Positions 59,394-64,000 of a stretch of 64,000 nucleotides of DNA are shown piece after piece. The DNA lies in assembly GCF_037095755.1 (NCBI RefSeq), contig NZ_JBAWKJ010000003.1, positions 783,325 to 847,324 of the forward strand, read 5' to 3'. The notes beneath the pieces were generated by a model. That model did not search any database and was not told where the DNA came from. It worked only from the letters and a program-made list of their open reading frames with translations. The number at the start of each line of letters is the position of its first letter. The stretch's first letter is position 1. The position numbers were made by a program, and so were the translations under genes. The DNA comes from Sphingopyxis sp. CCNWLW2 (lineage in GTDB: Bacteria; Pseudomonadota; Alphaproteobacteria; Sphingomonadales; Sphingomonadaceae).

Positions 59394-61616
59394 TCAAAAC
59401 AGATACTCCAGTTTCAGCCCATACTGTGCCGGCCGCTGGTAGGTGACGGAGGTGGACAGGTTTGAAATGAGAACCCCCGCAATCGGCTGCGCGTTAAAAA
59501 TATTCTGGCCGAATATTGTGCCGCGCCAATGCCCGTCGGGCGTGGTGTACGCGACATTGGCGTTGAAGATCGCAAATCCCTTTTGCTGGAAATTTCCGGC
59601 GAGGTCATAGATCAGCCGACTGGTGTAGGAGCCGGTGACGCTGGCGAGAATTGTGCCGCCGCTCGCTGTGTCGGTCTCATAAGTGGCTGTGCCATTTGCC
59701 TGGAGGCGCGGCGTCCTGAGCAGTCGCTGTCCCGAGGCATCCAGCACGAAGGACGTGTTGCCGCCGATCGGAACTCCGGCCGCATCCGTCCGAGGTCGGA
59801 ATCCTTGAGCCCCGGTAAAATCCGTATACTCCCCATGGGTATAGGCGATACCTCCGCGCAACGTGAGTCCGCGCGCCGGGATGACGTTCATATTGGCCTC
59901 GAAGCCGTAGATCTCCGCTTGTGCAGCGTTTCTCAGTGTTGGCGAAATCGACGTGGTGCCAAAGGCCGAGAACTGCAGGTCCTTGTAGCTGTAAAAATAG
60001 GCCGCGGTGTCGAACGTCAGCTTCCGCGATGGCGCCCCCTTGATCCCGATCTCGAATGCATCGACCGATTCCGGGTTGACCGCCTGAACCTGCAGGCTGT
60101 TGCCGTTGAAGACGCCTGACTTGAAGCCCCTGCTGTAGCTGGCGTAGGCGTTGACGCTCGGCGTGAGAGCGTAGCGGATGGACGCCCGCGGGGTCAGCTT
60201 TTCGAAATGATCATCTGCCGACACGAATGTTCCCGGCAGACCCGTCGCTGTGACAATGGTATTACCGGAGAAACCAGGTTCATCGCGGCTGTAGCGCAAA
60301 CCGCCTATCAGTGTGAGGCGATCCGTCAGCTTGAAGGTGGCCTCGCCGAACGCGGCATAAGCGTCAATCCGGATGTCGTCGACATCGGTGCCGAACGTCA
60401 GCCGGGGATTGGGGTTGAAAACAAACTCGCCGCCGTACGACCTCAGATGATAGAAGCCGCGCTCACGATAATAGCTTGCCCCGGCCAGCCAGGTGAACCG
60501 CCCTCCCGACGCCGATGCCAGCACAAGATCCTGCGAAATCATATCGTCGCCGAAGCGAATGCGTGATTCCGAGAAGGTCACCGGAGTGAGGTCCGAATCC
60601 GTGACGACCGACTGACGTGCCTTCGAGAAGGCGCTGAGCGATGTGAGGGTCGCCCAGTCCATGTCGACCGTTATGCGCAAGCTGCCGCCGCCGGTTTTCA
60701 CGCGGTTGAGCGGCACGATCCCAAGCGCTGAGGTGTTTTTTTCGGTCGGGATCAAGACATTCGGGAGCGTCGCGCGAACCTGCGTGTTGCCGTCGAGCGG
60801 CTGATTGCCGAACGTCGTCAAGTCGTTGAAGCGCGCGTAATAGCCTGCAAGCACAACGTCGACCCGGTCGCCGAGCTTGACCAAAAGCTTCGAGCGGACC
60901 GTGTGGAAATGCTTGTAGCCGAGTTTCCGGTCGAGATTGATGTCCCGGCGATATGCGCCGCCGTCGAGATAATCTGCCGAAATGTTCCAAGCGACCTTGT
61001 CGTCGACAACAGGCACATTAACGAACGCCATGGCTTCGAATTCATCAAAGCGACCATAGCTCACGCCTAGGCGGCCGGTGAGGTCGAAAGACGGCGTCTT
61101 GGTTGTGATGTTGATCGCTCCGCCGGCCGCATTGCGACCGAACAGCGTACCTTGAGGACCCTTGAGAACTTCGATCCGTTCGAGATCGACGAACTGCAGG
61201 TAATTGGCGGCCTGGAAAGGCTGATAAACACCGTCGACGTAAATCGCGACGTTGGAACTGTCGCCGACCGACGAACCGCTGGATCCGATGCCGCGAATGA
61301 CGGGCTGGGCCGACGAGCCGACTGACTGGAAGTTCAACCCGGGCGTCACCTGGGTCAACGCGCGCGTGTCGGCGACGCCGGTGGTCGCCAATGCGTCACC
61401 GCTAAAGGCGGTCACCGAGATCGGCACTTGGCTCATGCGCTCTTCCCGCCTCTGTGCCGTTACAACGATGTCCAGGCCGCTTTGGTCACTCTCGTCCGCC
61501 TGTTCGCCCGGACCCGTCGTGGTCTGCGGCGGCTCGGACTGAGCCTGAGCAGGCATGGCAGACAGAGCGGCCGAGCAGGCGGCTGTCCACAGCAGCTGTT
61601 TGGAACGTGCTTTCAT
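59394..61616 (-). CDS. TonB-dependent receptor of the distal catabolic locus
   Basis: A 740-residue receptor. Signal peptide 1-25 (ends MPAQAQ), TonB box-like LDIVVTAQRREERMSQVPIS at about residue 47, and a plug with GLNFQSVGSSAQPVIRGIG and RIEVLKGPQGTLFGRNAAGG, where the VTAQ(R/K)RE start and LFGRNA(A/T)GG are typical of sphingomonad receptors for aromatic or terpenoid compounds. The barrel ends YGLKLEYLF. GGGGAGGGAAAG precedes ATG 61616. Divergent from the TetR gene; MFS gene follows. Confidence 0.95.
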   Translation of the reverse strand: MKARSKQLLWTAACSAALSAMPAQAQSEPPQTTTGPGEQADESDQSGLDIVVTAQRREERMSQVPISVTAFSGDALATTGVADTRALTQVTPGLNFQSVGSSAQPVIRGIGSSGSSVGDSSNVAIYVDGVYQPFQAANYLQFVDLERIEVLKGPQGTLFGRNAAGGAINITTKTPSFDLTGRLGVSYGRFDEFEAMAFVNVPVVDDKVAWNISADYLDGGAYRRDINLDRKLGYKHFHTVRSKLLVKLGDRVDVVLAGYYARFNDLTTFGNQPLDGNTQVRATLPNVLIPTEKNTSALGIVPLNRVKTGGGSLRITVDMDWATLTSLSAFSKARQSVVTDSDLTPVTFSESRIRFGDDMISQDLVLASASGGRFTWLAGASYYRERGFYHLRSYGGEFVFNPNPRLTFGTDVDDIRIDAYAAFGEATFKLTDRLTLIGGLRYSRDEPGFSGNTIVTATGLPGTFVSADDHFEKLTPRASIRYALTPSVNAYASYSRGFKSGVFNGNSLQVQAVNPESVDAFEIGIKGAPSRKLTFDTAAYFYSYKDLQFSAFGTTSISPTLRNAAQAEIYGFEANMNVIPARGLTLRGGIAYTHGEYTDFTGAQGFRPRTDAAGVPIGGNTSFVLDASGQRLLRTPRLQANGTATYETDTASGGTILASVTGSYTSRLIYDLAGNFQQKGFAIFNANVAYTTPDGHWRGTIFGQNIFNAQPIAGVLISNLSTSVTYQRPAQYGLKLEYLF

Positions 61617-61917
61617 CGACTTTCCCTCCCCAGTTGGTTTCCGGCCGCGATCTCCCGGCGGATCCTTTGATTTGTTAGGATGTGAGACCTTCCGCATGAT
61701 GCCTTGGAAGCGACTTTCGCAGCTCTAGCTCATGCGTTCCGGAATAAGCGCGCCGCGAAGCCGATCATCGCTGATCGTAATTGCATCTCGACCCGAACTG
61801 ACTCATCCTGCTTTCTATCGAGTTATGTAAGTCATACAGTTTGTTTGATTGTCAACGACGGGCGGAGGACGAGATGCGTCTCATCATACATGCGATACAA
61901 AGCGTGGATGCTTGCTG
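61617..61917. promoter_or_regulatory. Divergent control region, TonB receptor versus TetR gene
   Basis: 301 nt. The centre (about 61800-61860) is A/T-rich, with TATG-TAAGT-CATA at 61824-61836 and repeated GTCATAC / CATACATGCG-like elements that could be TetR operator halves. No gene is present. Confidence 0.45.
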
Positions 61918-62526
61918 GTGGAGCTAGATGCCGTCCGCCCGAACCGATGGGAGGTTCGCCGCTCGCGAACCCGCCAGGCGATCACTGAAGCCGCCTTTGC
62001 GACCTTCGTCGACGGGGGCTATCTTGAGACGTCGGTCGAGCAGCTCATCGCACGAGCTGGCGTGAGCCGGTCGACATTCTACGCCCATTTTTCAAACAAG
62101 CTCGAGTTGCTGGAAGCGCTAGCGCGGGAGCATATCGAACATCGCCATGCGCGGTTCCGCTCGCTCACTGCGTTGCCCGACCTGAACGAGGCCGCTATTC
62201 AGTCATGGTTCGACAATCTTGTCTGCGAGAGCCTTTCGAACGGCAAGGCGGTAGCGCTCTTCAGGCTCGCGGTGGCGCTCGATGCCAATATCATGCAGCA
62301 ATTCGGTGCTGCGCGCGATGATTCCGCTGCCATCCTCGCGACGCGGTTCCCAGGGTTCAACGTCAAGGCGGGGCAGGGGCGGCAACGCGCCTGTCGGCGG
62401 GTCGCAGCCCATAGTTTTGTCATCATGATCGAACAATTCAGTTCCGGCCTCGCGGACGGTAGCTGGCCTATCGGGACCGAGGACACGAAATTCGCCCTTG
62501 TCCGAATGCTTCGCGACCAACTGTAG
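61918..62526 (+). CDS. TetR/AcrR-family regulator of the distal locus
   Basis: A regulator of about 202 residues. The helix-turn-helix is RQAITEAAFATFVDGGYLET, then EQLIARAGVSRSTFYAHFSNK (split at about residue 50). The C-terminal ligand domain is helical, with FRLAVALDANIMQQFG. The start is uncertain: GTG 61918 or TTG 61912 fit the domain, but neither has a strong ribosome site; an ATG-led frame to 61849 is less likely. It is divergent from the TonB receptor operon and probably represses it. Confidence 0.85.
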   Translation: MELDAVRPNRWEVRRSRTRQAITEAAFATFVDGGYLETSVEQLIARAGVSRSTFYAHFSNKLELLEALAREHIEHRHARFRSLTALPDLNEAAIQSWFDNLVCESLSNGKAVALFRLAVALDANIMQQFGAARDDSAAILATRFPGFNVKAGQGRQRACRRVAAHSFVIMIEQFSSGLADGSWPIGTEDTKFALVRMLRDQL

Positions 62527-62596
62527 CGAACGTCATCGCGAGCCCGAGTGCGGCGGCTGTACTCTGACCGCGAAAAGGATGCGGTTGGGCTCGCCC

Positions 62597-63451
62597 TCAG
62601 AGCTGCGAGCCGGAGTGAGCTACGTCTCCACCCTTTTCGAAGCGGCTCAGAAATTCCCGCCAACCTTTCGGCTCCGGCTTGTTCGCCGGGTCGTAGAAGG
62701 GAGAGAGGACCTTGGCCAACTGCGGGAGGGTCTGCTTCTTCATGAAGGCCCTGAACTCGCCATGCGCTTCCTTCGAGCGCACCGCATCCGCGGGAGCCAT
62801 GCGCGTCTGATCGACTGCTATCAGGGCGTTGCTGACTTTCGAGCTATAGGCGCCGAGGTGCTTCAATGCCGAGTAGAAGCCGTAACAGCGGTATAGCCAG
62901 CCGTTCCAGAAGCGTCCCCAGAGCGTGCGAGCATAAAGGGCGCGAAACAGCTGAAAGCACACTTCGCGGTGCTCATATTCTTCCGCCATATGCCATTTCC
63001 AGAGGAGGACCGCGGCATCGTCGGCTCCTTCCAGATACCGGTCATATTTCTCGAACCACATGACGGCGGCCACCGGACCCATCGACTCGAAACCCTCGGA
63101 ATAGGCCATGCAGAATTTGAGCGAACGGTTCTCAAGCATGTCGGCATAATCGGCCTCGATCTGCTTCTCGAACGGAACGATTTCGGGATAATCTTCGCGG
63201 ATGCGGCGATTGAACGCCGCATGCTGGCGATAATGTTGTGCTTCCTGCGCGATGAAGATGTCGACCCGGCGGTGGAGTTCGAAATTTTCTGCCGGGAGAA
63301 GCGCTTTCGCCTTCTTGAACACCTTGATTAGCCACGGTTCGACAAAGGCCGGAATGGTCGATGATGCGTTCACGCTGTGTGCGAATTCGCGGTGCGGCGA
63401 CCAGTCGGGCCGAACTTGCGAATAGTCGATCTTGGGATAGCGCGCTTTCAT
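62597..63451 (-). CDS. Metal-dependent hydrolase-like protein (PF10118 family)
   Basis: A 284-residue protein of the PF10118 family, a helical di-metal fold related in pattern to ferritin-like enzymes. Metal-ligand candidates are in DIFIAQEAQHYRQHAAFNRR, YSEGFESMGPVAAVMWFEKY and HMAEEYEHREVCFQLF, with repeated E-x-x-H motifs. Members often sit in catabolic clusters of sphingomonads and mycobacteria and may be oxygenases despite the name. It starts 28 nt after the ferredoxin gene in the same direction; the ferredoxin could supply its electrons. Confidence 0.88.
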   Translation of the reverse strand: MKARYPKIDYSQVRPDWSPHREFAHSVNASSTIPAFVEPWLIKVFKKAKALLPAENFELHRRVDIFIAQEAQHYRQHAAFNRRIREDYPEIVPFEKQIEADYADMLENRSLKFCMAYSEGFESMGPVAAVMWFEKYDRYLEGADDAAVLLWKWHMAEEYEHREVCFQLFRALYARTLWGRFWNGWLYRCYGFYSALKHLGAYSSKVSNALIAVDQTRMAPADAVRSKEAHGEFRAFMKKQTLPQLAKVLSPFYDPANKPEPKGWREFLSRFEKGGDVAHSGSQL

Positions 63452-63479
63452 CTCAGATCTCCATTGGACGAATCCCCGG

Positions 63480-63878
63480 TCAGCCCTGGCTGGCCGGGGT
63501 CGTCACGATCAGGCCATGCAACTCGGGCCGCAGGCGGATCTGGCACGACAGACGGGATTCAGGCCGACGATCAGACGCGAAATCGAGCATCGCATCCTCA
63601 TCCTCGGACGGGCGCCCGACGACATCGCGCCACTGGGCGTCGATATAGACGTGACAGGTGGCGCAAGCGCAGCACCCCCCACATTCTCCGATGATGGCGT
63701 CGACGCCGTTGCCGCGCGCGGCTTCCATCAGCGACTGGCCGACACGACCCTCGACGAACGTCGTCTCGCCGCTTGCGCTGATGAACCGGACCCGCGGATG
63801 GAACCCGCCGTCGCCATCCACCCCAGGCATGAATGCCGCATCGGGCCCATCCACGGGGCGTTTGGAGTCCTTCGTCAT
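63480..63878 (-). CDS. [2Fe-2S] ferredoxin
   Basis: A 132-residue protein with an adrenodoxin/putidaredoxin-like fold: RVRFISASGETTFVEGR, then the cluster ligands in GECGGCCACATCHVYID (C-x5-C-x2-C) and a fourth Cys in RLSCQIRL. It transfers electrons to oxygenases. The N-terminal 25 residues are extra and Asp/Gly-rich. ATG 63878 or GTG three nt upstream are both possible with AGGA before. Located between a PF10118 protein and an amidohydrolase-like gene, it likely serves a mono-oxygenation step. Confidence 0.9.
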   Translation of the reverse strand: MTKDSKRPVDGPDAAFMPGVDGDGGFHPRVRFISASGETTFVEGRVGQSLMEAARGNGVDAIIGECGGCCACATCHVYIDAQWRDVVGRPSEDEDAMLDFASDRRPESRLSCQIRLRPELHGLIVTTPASQG

Positions 63879-63921
63879 CACGGCTGTTCCTGCGGCAACG
63901 GTCACGATCAGTCCAGCAGCG

Positions 63922-64000
63922 CTAATATTTGAGATTCATGAAGTTCATTCCGTTTTCGAACATGATTTTACGGGTGTTTTCTTCGGAGAGGTCCTTGCAG
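63922..64000 (-). CDS. C-terminal end of an amidohydrolase-like protein (partial)
   Basis: The last 25 codons of a gene that continues beyond the window. CKDLSEENTRKIMFENGMN and the final FMNLKY resemble the end of metal-dependent TIM-barrel amidohydrolases, which close with a K-I-L-x-E-N-A motif. It is 43 nt upstream of the ferredoxin gene and in the same direction, so probably part of the operon. Confidence 0.55.
   Translation of the reverse strand, partial: CKDLSEENTRKIMFENGMNFMNLKY

Noticed and set aside
1..64000. CRISPR arrays, tRNA or rRNA genes
   Set aside because: No regularly spaced direct repeats were seen, and no cloverleaf with a GTTCRA-type T-arm in context; the GGTTCAAATC near 59,373 is only the leader of the MFS gene.

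Overview
The window looks like an accessory, heavily rearranged stretch of a sphingomonad (Alphaproteobacteria, Sphingomonadales) chromosome or large plasmid. Pointers are the GC-rich coding sequence, four large TonB-dependent receptors, a SciP-type (DUF1153) regulator, plant-glycoside hydrolases and alphaproteobacterial DUF736/DUF2958/DUF3363 mobility genes. A Sphingopyxis-like genus is plausible, but this is inference. No rRNA, tRNA or CRISPR array was found.

1-8.4 kb is the maintenance and DNA-processing part of an integrative/conjugative element or plasmid: ArdC C-terminus, DUF2958, ParB-like protein, DUF736, winged-helix regulator, TraF-type S26 peptidase, lytic transglycosylase and a VirD2/DUF3363 relaxase. 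It has strong terminators, a candidate oriT and two large palindromic elements of about 135 nt. No type IV secretion genes follow, so the element is incomplete here. 8.6-11 kb is a mosaic of core-gene debris: a lipoprotein nuclease, an AlkB-like dioxygenase fused to the first 40 or so codons of aroQ, an intact thiS, and a decayed, truncated thiG.

11-20.9 kb is a catabolic island: short asparaginase-domain protein, RidA-like deaminase, MFS permease, a three-subunit HcnABC/opine-oxidase-like flavoenzyme, LysR regulator and TonB receptor. Together these suggest uptake and oxidative C-N cleavage of an N-substituted amino acid or opine-like compound. 21-25.2 kb holds scars of mobility: an imuA fragment with a LexA-like box, a single-chain MNT-HEPN protein, an eexN pseudogene whose lipobox cysteine codon is TGA, an IS110-family element and a DUF3703 gene.

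25.3-41.9 kb is a glycoside-utilization locus. On the minus strand lie a TonB receptor and a tannase/feruloyl esterase; on the plus strand a compact operon encodes a GH5-like hydrolase, carboxylesterase B, alpha/beta hydrolase, GH3, GPH symporter and GH106 alpha-L-rhamnosidase, followed by a TetR regulator. It plausibly deals with acylated or rhamnosylated plant phenolic glycosides.

42-48.4 kb is a cluster of small exported proteins produced by partial block duplication; one block has two pseudogenes. A second DUF3703 copy lies between the blocks. 48.5-57.7 kb carries a CPA1 antiporter, DUF3617 lipoprotein, DUF1624-type membrane acyltransferase, siderophore-type TonB receptor, Rap1a/Tai-like protein, a TIGR04222 plus glycine-rich-domain pair, a SciP paralog and a YcxB-like protein. 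58.2-64 kb starts another catabolic locus: MFS permease, TonB receptor, TetR regulator, PF10118 hydrolase, [2Fe-2S] ferredoxin and the end of an amidohydrolase-like gene.
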